From contig CACWOZ010000006.1 of NCBI GenBank assembly GCA_902762655.1, positions 118,595-182,594 on the forward strand: DNA of 64,000 bases, written 5' to 3'. Of the stretch, positions 32,769 to 40,721 are shown in pieces. This stretch comes from an uncultured Bacteroidia bacterium (GTDB lineage: Bacteria > Bacteroidota > Bacteroidia > Bacteroidales > UBA932). The notes beneath the pieces were generated by a model. That model was not told the DNA's origin and made no database searches. It saw only the letters and a list, made by a program, of their open reading frames with translations. Both the position numbers and the translations under genes were made by a program. Positions within the stretch are counted from its first letter, which is position 1. Every line of letters starts with the position of its first letter.

Positions 32769-34804
32769 TACTCAGTATTTATCACCTGGTACACCGCCTG
32801 CGTCTCGCGCAGTTGTTTCTCGGCAACCGAATCCTCCATCAGAGTTTCGGTGAAGCCGGTGCGGCCGGTCTGTCCAACCGAGAACTGCCGCACCTGACGT
32901 ACCGGACTCAGAACAGTGAGGACGGAATCGGCATAGTAGCCGAGGTCCTGGTAGGTCGCCATGAAAGCGCGTTCGCGAAAACCGTCCGAGAGTACATCCT
33001 GCCCGTAAAAACGGGAATCGTAGCTGAATCCCAGAAGATTGAACAAGGTAGGCATCACGTCTATCTGCGAGCACACCTTCTGCACATGTGCAGGTTCTAT
33101 GAAACCGGGAGAGTAGATGAAGGCAGGAATGTGATATCCATCCAGAGGGAGACTGGTCTTGCCGGCGCTCGATGCGCAATGGTCCGCCATGATCACGAAC
33201 ACGGAATTTTCGAACCAAGGCTTTGAGGAGGCCTCGTTGATGAACTTCCCTATCGCATAGTCGGTGTATTCCACGGCCGCCGAACGCGACATGGGATTGC
33301 CGTCATATTCGATGCGTCCCTCGGGATATGTGTATGGCCTGTGATTGGATACGGTCATGATATGGGCGAAAAAGGGCTCGGAGGCGGCATCGAAATCGCG
33401 CAGGGCCACTCTGTAGGTATCCTCGTCGCAGGTTCCCCAGATATTGTCGAAGGTTATATCCGCCTTATCGAAGGTCTTCTTGTCGCGGATGGTATATCCG
33501 TTGGTACCGAAGAAGTACTCCATATTGTCGAAGTATGCATCTCCACCGTAAATGTACGTAGTGCTGTACCCTTTCCCGCGAAGGACCTCGCCTGTGGAGA
33601 ACACAGGGCCCATTCCGGGCCGTTTCACCAGGCTCTCCCCCGAACTCGGAGGGATGCAGGCAGTGACAGCCTCCAGACCACGCACGGTGCGGTTGCCGGT
33701 AGCGAAGAGGCGGTCGAAGGCCAGACTGTGCTCGAAGAGCGTATCCAGATTCGGGGTAATTCCCTTCTCATTTCCGAAGTATCCCATGAAATCCGCGCTC
33801 ATGCTCTCGATGGTAATAAGGATGATATTCTTGCGGATTTCAGGATTCTCCGAAACTACGTGTGCCACGCCGTCCGGGCCCATACCGCATAGTTCTTTCT
33901 GCAAGGCTTCAGCCTCTTCCTGCGGAATCAGCGGATAGAACTGATTGTAGTCAAGTTCGTTAGATGCGAAGGCCTCCAGGAAGTCCCAGGAGCCGCTTTC
34001 CTGCAGTTGAGTCACAAACATGTTGGAGGTGCCGAAATTGCGGTATCCAAGATGCAGGAAACCGAAACCGAGGCAGGCGAAGACAACTGTACACGCAAGA
34101 TTGAGCAGATACTCCCTCGTGCCGCCTATGCCGGCATTCTTCCAGTCAGCATGGCGGAAGAGCAGCCAGAAGATGCCCAGCGACACTGCCAGCACTCCGA
34201 GCGACATCAGGGGGATGTTGTAGGACTCCATGATATTGCCTATCACCTCGTTGGTATACACCAGATAATCGACGGCGATAAAGTTGAAGCGCACTGCGAA
34301 TTCCTCCCAGAACACAATCTCGCAGACGAAGATAAGCACTGCACAGATGATGTAGAGCAGGCTAAGTGCAATGGCGGACACTTTCCGCCACCCGTCCCTG
34401 ACCGTCGGCACGAACAGTTTGATGCTGAAGCAGATAAGGATGATTGCCACGAGGGCATCGGCAATGCCTGGCACCACTCCCCCGTATTCGTCGGTAATGT
34501 CATTGAAACCTATGACATATACAGCCAGGGCCACGAGCAGGCCTTCGATTATATATCCGGCCGGTTTACGGTACTTGGCTGATGTCATCAGAGAGTAAAT
34601 GACAAATGCAGGCACCAGTGCTATCGCGCTGAATGCCACGTCGTTGAGAAGGCCGAGGCCGAAAATGCGCAAGATATCCAAAAAACCGAAATCGCGGACG
34701 GTCTGCGGCATGAAGATGAGGACTATCCTCAGTATGAAACCCATCACCGCCGCGAGAGTCACGAAGCGTGGGGCGAAATAACGGAACCAGTCTTTTCTAT
34801 TCAT
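32747..34804 (-). CDS. LTA-synthase-like membrane sulfatase/phosphotransferase
   Basis: This 685-residue protein has about five N-terminal membrane segments (residues 10-260) and a C-terminal extracytoplasmic alkaline-phosphatase-superfamily domain: ILITIESMSADFMG (nucleophile region), SLAFDRLFATGNRTVRGLEAV, MTVSNHRPY and FVIMADHCAS. Such proteins transfer phosphoglycerol or phosphoethanolamine to envelope glycans or lipids; the acceptor is unknown. It is coupled by ATGA overlap to the broken diacylglycerol-kinase-like gene upstream, a pairing that suggests phospholipid-headgroup recycling (inference). The 3' end overlaps lpxB. Confidence 0.85.
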   Translation of the reverse strand: MNRKDWFRYFAPRFVTLAAVMGFILRIVLIFMPQTVRDFGFLDILRIFGLGLLNDVAFSAIALVPAFVIYSLMTSAKYRKPAGYIIEGLLVALAVYVIGFNDITDEYGGVVPGIADALVAIILICFSIKLFVPTVRDGWRKVSAIALSLLYIICAVLIFVCEIVFWEEFAVRFNFIAVDYLVYTNEVIGNIMESYNIPLMSLGVLAVSLGIFWLLFRHADWKNAGIGGTREYLLNLACTVVFACLGFGFLHLGYRNFGTSNMFVTQLQESGSWDFLEAFASNELDYNQFYPLIPQEEAEALQKELCGMGPDGVAHVVSENPEIRKNIILITIESMSADFMGYFGNEKGITPNLDTLFEHSLAFDRLFATGNRTVRGLEAVTACIPPSSGESLVKRPGMGPVFSTGEVLRGKGYSTTYIYGGDAYFDNMEYFFGTNGYTIRDKKTFDKADITFDNIWGTCDEDTYRVALRDFDAASEPFFAHIMTVSNHRPYTYPEGRIEYDGNPMSRSAAVEYTDYAIGKFINEASSKPWFENSVFVIMADHCASSAGKTSLPLDGYHIPAFIYSPGFIEPAHVQKVCSQIDVMPTLFNLLGFSYDSRFYGQDVLSDGFRERAFMATYQDLGYYADSVLTVLSPVRQVRQFSVGQTGRTGFTETLMEDSVAEKQLRETQAVYQVINTEYQASSRH

Positions 34805-35612
34805 ATCTTACTGTTTTCTATTGTTACTACATTGAGAGAGGAAGGCAGCAACTCGAATTCGAGCCTCATACCTTCTTCCAGCGGCTCCCCATCGTAATGC
34901 GCCGGACCTGCCTGGCTGCGCTCTATCAGCACTTTACGGCCCTGCAGGCACAGCGTGCTGCTGCTTCCATTCACCTTCCCGCTTGCAAGGCGCAGGAGCA
35001 GAGGGGGGAACTTCATCGTGTTGAAGAGGCCGTCCAGTACCGAGGCGCCTCCGCAGACGCGGGCATTGTTACCCCACTGCGACGCATTCCCTACCGTGAT
35101 GAAAACCGCTTCGCCTTCCCATGCGGGTGCGCCATCTACAGTCACCTTGTAATAATCCGGCTTGTAACTGAACCAGTTGCGGGCGGACATCGATACATAG
35201 GTCGCAAGCCCGCGGCTCTTGCTCTTGGAAAACTCGAGACCGACCTTTGCATCAAATCCTACACCGGATGTGCAGAAGAAAAAACGTCCGTTCATCTTGC
35301 CGCAATCCATGCTGCGGACCACACCGTCCCGGATCTGGGCAATGGCCTTCCGATAGTTACGGCTCATACCTAGATGAAGAGCGAGGCCGTCCCCGCTTCC
35401 GCAAGGGACTATGCCAAGAGCTTTCTCTGTTCCGACAAGCCCGGAAGCCACTTCATTCACCGTTCCGTCTCCTCCGACCGCCACAACCACGTCTGTGCCG
35501 GCATTTGCGGCCAATTCCTTTTGCTATCGGGGAAAACTCTCTGCGCCTCCTCCACAATCGCAGCCTTGTCTTTAGCACCCGAAACGGGATTCACGATGAA
35601 AGTAATAGTCAT
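34801..35612 (-). pseudogene. Diacylglycerol/sphingosine-kinase-like gene with N-terminal frameshift
   Basis: An ATG at 35612 begins MTITFIVNPVSGAKDKAA, the expected N-terminus of the family, and runs to about FPDS. The frame is then lost near 35515-35530. The rest of the enzyme (KELAANAGTDVVVAVGGDGTVNEVASGL to the stop at 34801, with the GGDGT nucleotide-binding motif) is in another frame. The distance between NPVSG and GGDGT is about 20 residues short, so a small deletion rather than a single-base error is likely. A TTG at 35514 could start a 237-residue product lacking the first strand. It is probably non-functional, but the core is well preserved, so the lesion looks recent. Confidence 0.7.
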
Positions 35613-35616
35613 TCTG

Positions 35617-35624
35617 CAAATTTA
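35617..35624 (-). promoter_or_regulatory. -7 box upstream of the kinase-like gene
   Basis: TAAATTTG on the minus strand ends only 4 bp before the ATG at 35612, so transcription would begin at or next to the start codon. This implies a leaderless mRNA, or a different promoter. Confidence 0.35.
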
Positions 35625-35856
35625 CGCAATTATCCTTTATAATCTGACATTTCCTTTCTTTATGGTGCTTTCAAGCATGGCGTTGAGTTTTGCTTCGTGT
35701 ATGTAATCGGTCCGTATGGCCAGGCAAAGTCCCGGCTTTGGAGACGTAGGATCCATGTCCAATTACGCGGCATTCCCCGCCTTTCTTAAGATAAGCAGCC
35801 TGCTTGAAATGCTGATCGGCCGTCTGGAGATATTCCCTATATTGGAGAGTTTTTCT
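35625..35856. other. Intergenic stretch without a supported gene
   Basis: A 39-residue minus-strand frame (35637-35756, MDPTSPKPGLCLAIRTDYIH start) is the only coding-like piece. It has no recognisable domain and no ribosome-binding context, so it may be a remnant. No repeat or strong hairpin is visible. Confidence 0.4.
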
Positions 35857-35864
35857 TATTTTTG
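35857..35864 (+). promoter_or_regulatory. -7 box of luxS
   Basis: TATTTTTG matches TAnnTTTG and lies 30 bp upstream of the luxS ATG. No convincing -33 box is found at the normal spacing. Confidence 0.45.
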
Positions 35865-35894
35865 CAAGTTAACCATTAACAGATCCTATTACAC

Positions 35895-36389
35895 ATGGAG
35901 GTAATACAAAGTTTTACGATCGATCATACCCATCTGAAACCGGGCATATATGTGTCTCGTGAGGACAAAGGATTTACTACGTTTGATATTCGTATCACAG
36001 AGCCAAATAAGGAACCGGCCGTAGCCCCTGCCGCCATTCACAGCCTTGAGCATCTGATGGCAACATGGTTCCGTAATTCACGGGCCAAGGAAGATGTGGT
36101 CTATGTCGGCCCGATGGGCTGCCTGACCGGCATGTATATCATTATGACCGGCAACTACAGTGTAGAGGATATGCGTAAGTTGACAATTGAGTGTCTGGAG
36201 TGGATACTAACCCAGGAAGAAGTCCCTGCGACACAACCGGAAACCTGCGGCAATTACCTGCTGCACGACCTGCCAATGTGCAAATGGGAATGCGCCCGCT
36301 ACCTGGACCGGCTTAAGAAGGATTTCCACAGCGAATACACCAAACTCCGGGTAAAACTGGAAGACGGCCGCGTCTTCGCCGACGCATAA
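35895..36389 (+). CDS. luxS: S-ribosylhomocysteine lyase LuxS
   Basis: This 164-residue enzyme cleaves S-ribosylhomocysteine to homocysteine and the autoinducer-2 precursor DPD. Metal ligands His49 and His53 with Glu52 lie in HSLEHLMATWFRN, Cys76 in GPMGC is the catalytic cysteine, and Cys118 with the HDL motif (CGNYLLHDLP) completes the site. It is monocistronic, convergent with the glycosaminoglycan operon. Confidence 0.96.
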   Translation: MEVIQSFTIDHTHLKPGIYVSREDKGFTTFDIRITEPNKEPAVAPAAIHSLEHLMATWFRNSRAKEDVVYVGPMGCLTGMYIIMTGNYSVEDMRKLTIECLEWILTQEEVPATQPETCGNYLLHDLPMCKWECARYLDRLKKDFHSEYTKLRVKLEDGRVFADA

Positions 36390-36408
36390 GCACTAGCACA
36401 TTGATTTA

Positions 36409-37212
36409 TTATTCGGGCTGTTTGCCGATGTAGGCTAAAATACCGCCGTCAACGTAGAGAATGTGACCGTTCACTGCATCTGAGGCATGGGAGGCCAGGA
36501 AGACAGCCGGACCGCCTAACTCAGAAGGATCCAGCCAGCGGCCTGCAGGAGTCTTTGAGCAGATGAAACTGTCGAATGGATGACGGCTGCCGTCAGGCTG
36601 ACGCTCACGCAGCGGGGCGGTCTGCGGTGTAGCAATGTAGCCGGGGCCAATACCGTTGCACTGGATGTTGTATTTGCCATATTCGGAGCAGATGTTGCGG
36701 GTAAGCATCTTCAAGCCGCCCTTGGCAGCAGCATAAGCGCTCACGGTCTCGCGACCAAGTTCACTCATCATGGAGCAGATATTGATGATCTTTCCCTCCC
36801 GGCGTTCCATCATCTCGGGTAAAACAGCGCTGGAAACGATGAATGGGGCCACCAGATCTACATCAATAACCTGCTGAAAATCTCTTCGTTCCATCTCATG
36901 CATTGGGATGCGTTTGATAATGCCGGCATTATTCACCAGAATGTCGATCTGCCCCACTTCCCGATGGATTTTTGCCACCAACTCCTTTACGGCCACCTCG
37001 TCGGTGACATCGCATACATAACCGTGCACATTGGTAATGCCGGCCTCTTTGTAATTATTCAGACCGCGCTCCAGGGCTGTTTCGTTGATGTCGTTGAAAA
37101 TGATGTTATCAATACCGGCTGCCACGAAAGCTTTTGCAATGTTGAAACCGATACCATAGGAAGCACCTGTTATCCAGGCGCTCTTACCTTTGAGAGAAAA
37201 TGGATTTGTCAT
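36409..37212 (-). CDS. Short-chain dehydrogenase, gluconate 5-dehydrogenase/DhuD-KduD type
   Basis: This 267-residue NAD(P)-dependent reductase has TGASYGIG as cofactor motif, LVNNAG, the catalytic Ser of SMMSELGRETV and Tyr-x3-Lys in SAYAAAKGG. The sequence is of the gluconate-5-dehydrogenase class. Members of this class (DhuD, KduD) reduce keto-deoxyuronates formed from unsaturated glucuronate or iduronate after lyase and GH88 action. At the end of a glycosaminoglycan operon that is the likely role. No KduI/DhuI isomerase is in the window. Confidence 0.82.
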   Translation of the reverse strand: MTNPFSLKGKSAWITGASYGIGFNIAKAFVAAGIDNIIFNDINETALERGLNNYKEAGITNVHGYVCDVTDEVAVKELVAKIHREVGQIDILVNNAGIIKRIPMHEMERRDFQQVIDVDLVAPFIVSSAVLPEMMERREGKIINICSMMSELGRETVSAYAAAKGGLKMLTRNICSEYGKYNIQCNGIGPGYIATPQTAPLRERQPDGSRHPFDSFICSKTPAGRWLDPSELGGPAVFLASHASDAVNGHILYVDGGILAYIGKQPE

Positions 37213-37247
37213 AATAATAATAATCTTTACACAAATTAACTACAGGT

Positions 37248-38450
37248 TTAAATTACGTTAGTCAGAGCGAAACGCATTTTGGACATAGCTGGTGCCACAT
37301 GAGCGAAGAATGCCCGATATCCTTCACACAGCAGATTCACGCCCGTTTCGGGATCCCTGTGCTGCGGACATTCTCCATTGCATGCCGGCAGATATGGGCA
37401 GCGTAAGCAACGCTGCGGCAATGAAGTCCATTTTCTGTAAGCAAACTGCTTCACCATAGGTTTTTCCATGAGTTCCCTGACAGGAGTTTCCAATATATTC
37501 CCCACTTTATAGGAGGGATAGACAAAATGATCACAAACATAGAGGTCCCCGTTATGCTCGATAACCGCATTGCCGTAGCAACTCCTGCCGAATATGCACA
37601 CGCCATCCCGTTGACCGCACCATGCCGACAACGCAGCATCGAAAAGTTGGACAAAATACTTTCCTATATCCAGCATTACCCACTCATCAAATATATCGCA
37701 CATGTATTTCCCAAACTCTCCGGCCGTTACCGACCAGAAAGCAGGAACCGCTCCTGGAGCATTGGGTTCTACTATAACCGGTCGGGAATTTATCCCCTTT
37801 ATACGAACATATTCCAACACCGGAAGGAACTGCATATAGTGGCTGCCGACACTCTTCAAAAATTCGTACACTTCCTTCCCACGGCCTTCTCCTGCACGAC
37901 TCACCGTAGTGAGCGTATTGAATTCCACGCCATGCTCCTTAAGCTTTTCAAGTCCCACCATCACCTGGTCGAAACTGGGACGTCCACCCAGGTCAAGCCG
38001 GAAACGGTCATGTATATCCCGCGGGCCATCCAGTGAAATACCCACCAGGAAATCATGGTCACGAAAAAAACGGGCCCACTCATCTGTCAGAAGCGTTCCA
38101 TTGGTCTGAACGGAATTCTGTATTCGCTTGCCGCCAGCGTAACGCCGCTGAAACTCCACTGCTTTCCGAAAGAAATCCAGTCCCATCACCAAAGGCTCTC
38201 CGCCGTGCCAGACAAAATGCACCTCGGAAACATCGTTGGCTTCAATACATTCCCTTGTCACCCGTTCCAGAACCGGTAAAGTCATGCGTGGCTCACGGCC
38301 TCCATAAATCCCGGATTTATCCAAATAATAACAGTAAGCACACCCCAGATTGCACAAGGAGCCTGCAGGCTTCAGCATGATATTGAAAGCCAAAGGACCG
38401 GATAATCCGGCAGCCTCTTCAAGCGGAATAGGAATCTGTCTTTCGTCCAT
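37248..38450 (-). CDS. Anaerobic sulfatase-maturating enzyme (radical SAM, SPASM domain)
   Basis: This 400-residue enzyme converts the active-site Ser or Cys of sulfatases to formylglycine. The radical SAM cluster is Cys33-x3-Cys37-x2-Cys40 (SLCNLGCAYCYYL). WHGGEPL, SVQTNGTLL and GISLDGP are typical. The C-terminal cysteines (CIFGRSCYGNAVIEHNGDLYVCDHFVYP, RCLRCPYLPACNGECP) form the auxiliary clusters of the SPASM domain. It belongs to the same strand series as the serine-type sulfatase at 43178-44683, its probable client. Confidence 0.93.
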   Translation of the reverse strand: MDERQIPIPLEEAAGLSGPLAFNIMLKPAGSLCNLGCAYCYYLDKSGIYGGREPRMTLPVLERVTRECIEANDVSEVHFVWHGGEPLVMGLDFFRKAVEFQRRYAGGKRIQNSVQTNGTLLTDEWARFFRDHDFLVGISLDGPRDIHDRFRLDLGGRPSFDQVMVGLEKLKEHGVEFNTLTTVSRAGEGRGKEVYEFLKSVGSHYMQFLPVLEYVRIKGINSRPVIVEPNAPGAVPAFWSVTAGEFGKYMCDIFDEWVMLDIGKYFVQLFDAALSAWCGQRDGVCIFGRSCYGNAVIEHNGDLYVCDHFVYPSYKVGNILETPVRELMEKPMVKQFAYRKWTSLPQRCLRCPYLPACNGECPQHRDPETGVNLLCEGYRAFFAHVAPAMSKMRFALTNVI

Positions 38451-38491
38451 GGTTTATTTATTCATCCCGTATTAGCAGTTGACGGAAAAGT

Positions 38492-40714
38492 CTAACGTTT
38501 CGGGCCATATGATTCGTAACTTGGATTCAGTTCAAACGCTCCGGTAATGGTGTCGAAACTTCGTAGAGGATTCCCGGCCTCTTTGGCAATGGTGTTGGAT
38601 TCCGGTTTAACCGTGGAATTACCATGCGCCACGATCCAGTTCTTGCTGCCGTCCAGACCATAAGCGATGTTATCTTTCACTTCCAGCGCATCGACAGTTT
38701 GCGAAGAGCTGTAAAGAATGAAGCAGTAAGACGCCATGTTCGCTGCAGGATCGGCCCAGAAGATATTGCCTGTCAATTTAAGAGATGCCAATTCGTAGAA
38801 CTTGAAGTATCCATTGGCCGAAGGACAGTTGTAGAAGAGATTGTTCTTGACGGAAAGGGTCCCCTCCCAAGGCGAACCGGTCTGAGAGATGTTCTGATCA
38901 TAATTCATAATCTGCACAGGGGATGCCGATACATTGAAAACCACATTATTTTCAAATACCAACTGCTTGAAGGTATTCAAGACCGTAGAGCGGTAAAAGT
39001 TGAACAACTGGATATTGGCCGTATTGGTCAGTTGTATATCGCAGTCCTTCACAATAAGGCTCCGGAAACCGTAACCCGCCACATTGGCATATAGAATGGC
39101 CCTTTCGACATTGACAATTCTGCAGCCTTCGAAATGCCATGCCGTAAAATCGGCCGTAGCATTGGCGTTGTTGAAAGCATACGCGGCATTGGTACCACCG
39201 TTGATGTCGACCATGTCGTACACGAGGTTCTTCAGGATTAAAGAGCCACTCTTGAGTTTTGTGCACATAGCCGGACGTACTGTCACCGGATTATCGGCAT
39301 AACGGCTCATAAGTATAACGTCGCCGGTTATTTCAGTTACGGAAGGAATAACAAAGTCGGCGCCATCGGCCTGTTCCAAAAAGAAAACACCGCTCTTTTG
39401 GTGAATGCTGGCTCTTAAATCCGTAGCAGCGGTTTCGGCTGTCAGCAGCGTAGCCGCTCCCTGCGATGCTTTATTGTACTTGACACCGGCAATCTCAATA
39501 TCTTTACCCTCCTCCCATGCCTGATAGAAGTCGTTGATAACGGCGGACAACGTAGTGGCGTCTGCCTTGGAAAGCGTTCCCGCAACATCTCCGTTGATGG
39601 GCAATACATAAATGGTATAACTGGTTCCTTCGGTGAGGCCGGTGACGGTTGCGGAAGACCCTTCGCCGATAATGCCGGACTCAAAAACATATTCGGCCGA
39701 AGGCGCCGCGGCCGAGGCCTCTCGCACCAGATACTTCCACGCGGAGGCATCGGAAAGAACTACACCGAAGGAAATTGAGGTTATGCCAGTTTCCACCCCG
39801 ATAATTGCTGCTGTTGGATTCACCACCACATGAGGGGTGTCGTCCAGAGTTACCTTAACCTTTGCTACAGCGGCAAAACCTGAAGCAGACAGAGCCAGAA
39901 TTGATACATCTGTTCTGGTATCCGCCAGGGCTGCCTTGGTTGTGACAGGTGCAGTTATTGAAAGGATGTTCTCTGTCAGAGAAACCGCCCAGCCTTGAGG
40001 GGCGGTAAGGATTGTCTGGGCTGTCCCTTCCAAAGTTACAGGGAAAGTTCTGGTTTCGCCGGCAGTGAATACCTGAAGGTCTCCGGCCCCGTCAATCACC
40101 ACCCTGAAACCTGCCACTACGGGAACAGTAAGTTTTGTTCCATTCTTGAGTACCAGTGTAAAAACCCCATCCTCATAACTTACAGATTGGAAGAACTGGT
40201 CCTCTGTATTACCTGTTCCGGGCAGGGCGCTCACAGGTTGTCCGTCCGCCGCTTTCACTTCCTGGAAACTCTGACCGCCATCATAACTGACTGTCCAGTT
40301 TCCGGCCGAATTCACACCGAACTGCGGGGTAACTCCATCGGCGCCGGCAGCCATCACTTTGCTACCATTGGACAGTACATATTCGGGACCGGAGCCATAA
40401 TCAACCATCCAGTATCCCTCGGCATCCACAGTCATGACAGGAATGCTTCCAACGCCAATGCTCCCTTGTGTAAGATTGAGTTCACGGCCATCGGAAAGAG
40501 TAATGGTCCATACACCATCGCTTTCGGCAACGGAATAGATGGTTCCGGCTTCCATCAAGGCAGAAACAGCTGCTACATTCTTGTTGAGCGCCTGCACTTG
40601 GGTTTCCAAGGCCGTTACACGACTCTCAAGAGACTCAATACGGGAGTCGATTTCGTTCTGCCCCGTACAAGCACCAGCCATAAGAAGGGCTGCAAGCAAT
40701 AAGTTCTTTTTCAT
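38492..40714 (-). CDS. Surface lipoprotein: coiled coil, DUF4988-like and beta-helix (DUF4957/DUF5123-like) domains
   Basis: This 740-residue protein has a lipoprotein signal (MKKNLLLAALLMAGACTGQN). A short coiled coil (residues 20-55, IDSRIESLESRVTALETQVQAL) leads into a DUF4988-like repeat region (SDGVWTITLSDGRELNLTQG; GYWMVDYGSGPEYVLSNGS). A fibronectin-like segment follows (about 300-390). The last 330 residues are a parallel beta-helix with repeated asparagine-rich turns (LIVKDCDIQLTNTANIQLFN, LVFENNVVFNV, LSVKNNLFYNC), ending SFDTITGAFELNPSYESYGPKR. This C-terminal part matches that of 57554-59377. No catalytic site was recognised; glycan binding is inferred. Confidence 0.78.
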   Translation of the reverse strand: MKKNLLLAALLMAGACTGQNEIDSRIESLESRVTALETQVQALNKNVAAVSALMEAGTIYSVAESDGVWTITLSDGRELNLTQGSIGVGSIPVMTVDAEGYWMVDYGSGPEYVLSNGSKVMAAGADGVTPQFGVNSAGNWTVSYDGGQSFQEVKAADGQPVSALPGTGNTEDQFFQSVSYEDGVFTLVLKNGTKLTVPVVAGFRVVIDGAGDLQVFTAGETRTFPVTLEGTAQTILTAPQGWAVSLTENILSITAPVTTKAALADTRTDVSILALSASGFAAVAKVKVTLDDTPHVVVNPTAAIIGVETGITSISFGVVLSDASAWKYLVREASAAAPSAEYVFESGIIGEGSSATVTGLTEGTSYTIYVLPINGDVAGTLSKADATTLSAVINDFYQAWEEGKDIEIAGVKYNKASQGAATLLTAETAATDLRASIHQKSGVFFLEQADGADFVIPSVTEITGDVILMSRYADNPVTVRPAMCTKLKSGSLILKNLVYDMVDINGGTNAAYAFNNANATADFTAWHFEGCRIVNVERAILYANVAGYGFRSLIVKDCDIQLTNTANIQLFNFYRSTVLNTFKQLVFENNVVFNVSASPVQIMNYDQNISQTGSPWEGTLSVKNNLFYNCPSANGYFKFYELASLKLTGNIFWADPAANMASYCFILYSSSQTVDALEVKDNIAYGLDGSKNWIVAHGNSTVKPESNTIAKEAGNPLRSFDTITGAFELNPSYESYGPKR

Positions 40715-40721
40715 ATTGTTT

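Noticed and set aside
35637-35756. 39-residue minus-strand frame as a gene
   Set aside because: No promoter, no ribosome-binding context and no recognisable domain; described only as an intergenic remnant.
37248-38450. Radical SAM enzyme as a peptide-modifying enzyme acting on the small peptides (RiPP system)
   Set aside because: Its motifs and its serine-type sulfatase neighbour identify it as a sulfatase maturase, and the small peptides lie far away and precede fimbrillin-type genes instead.
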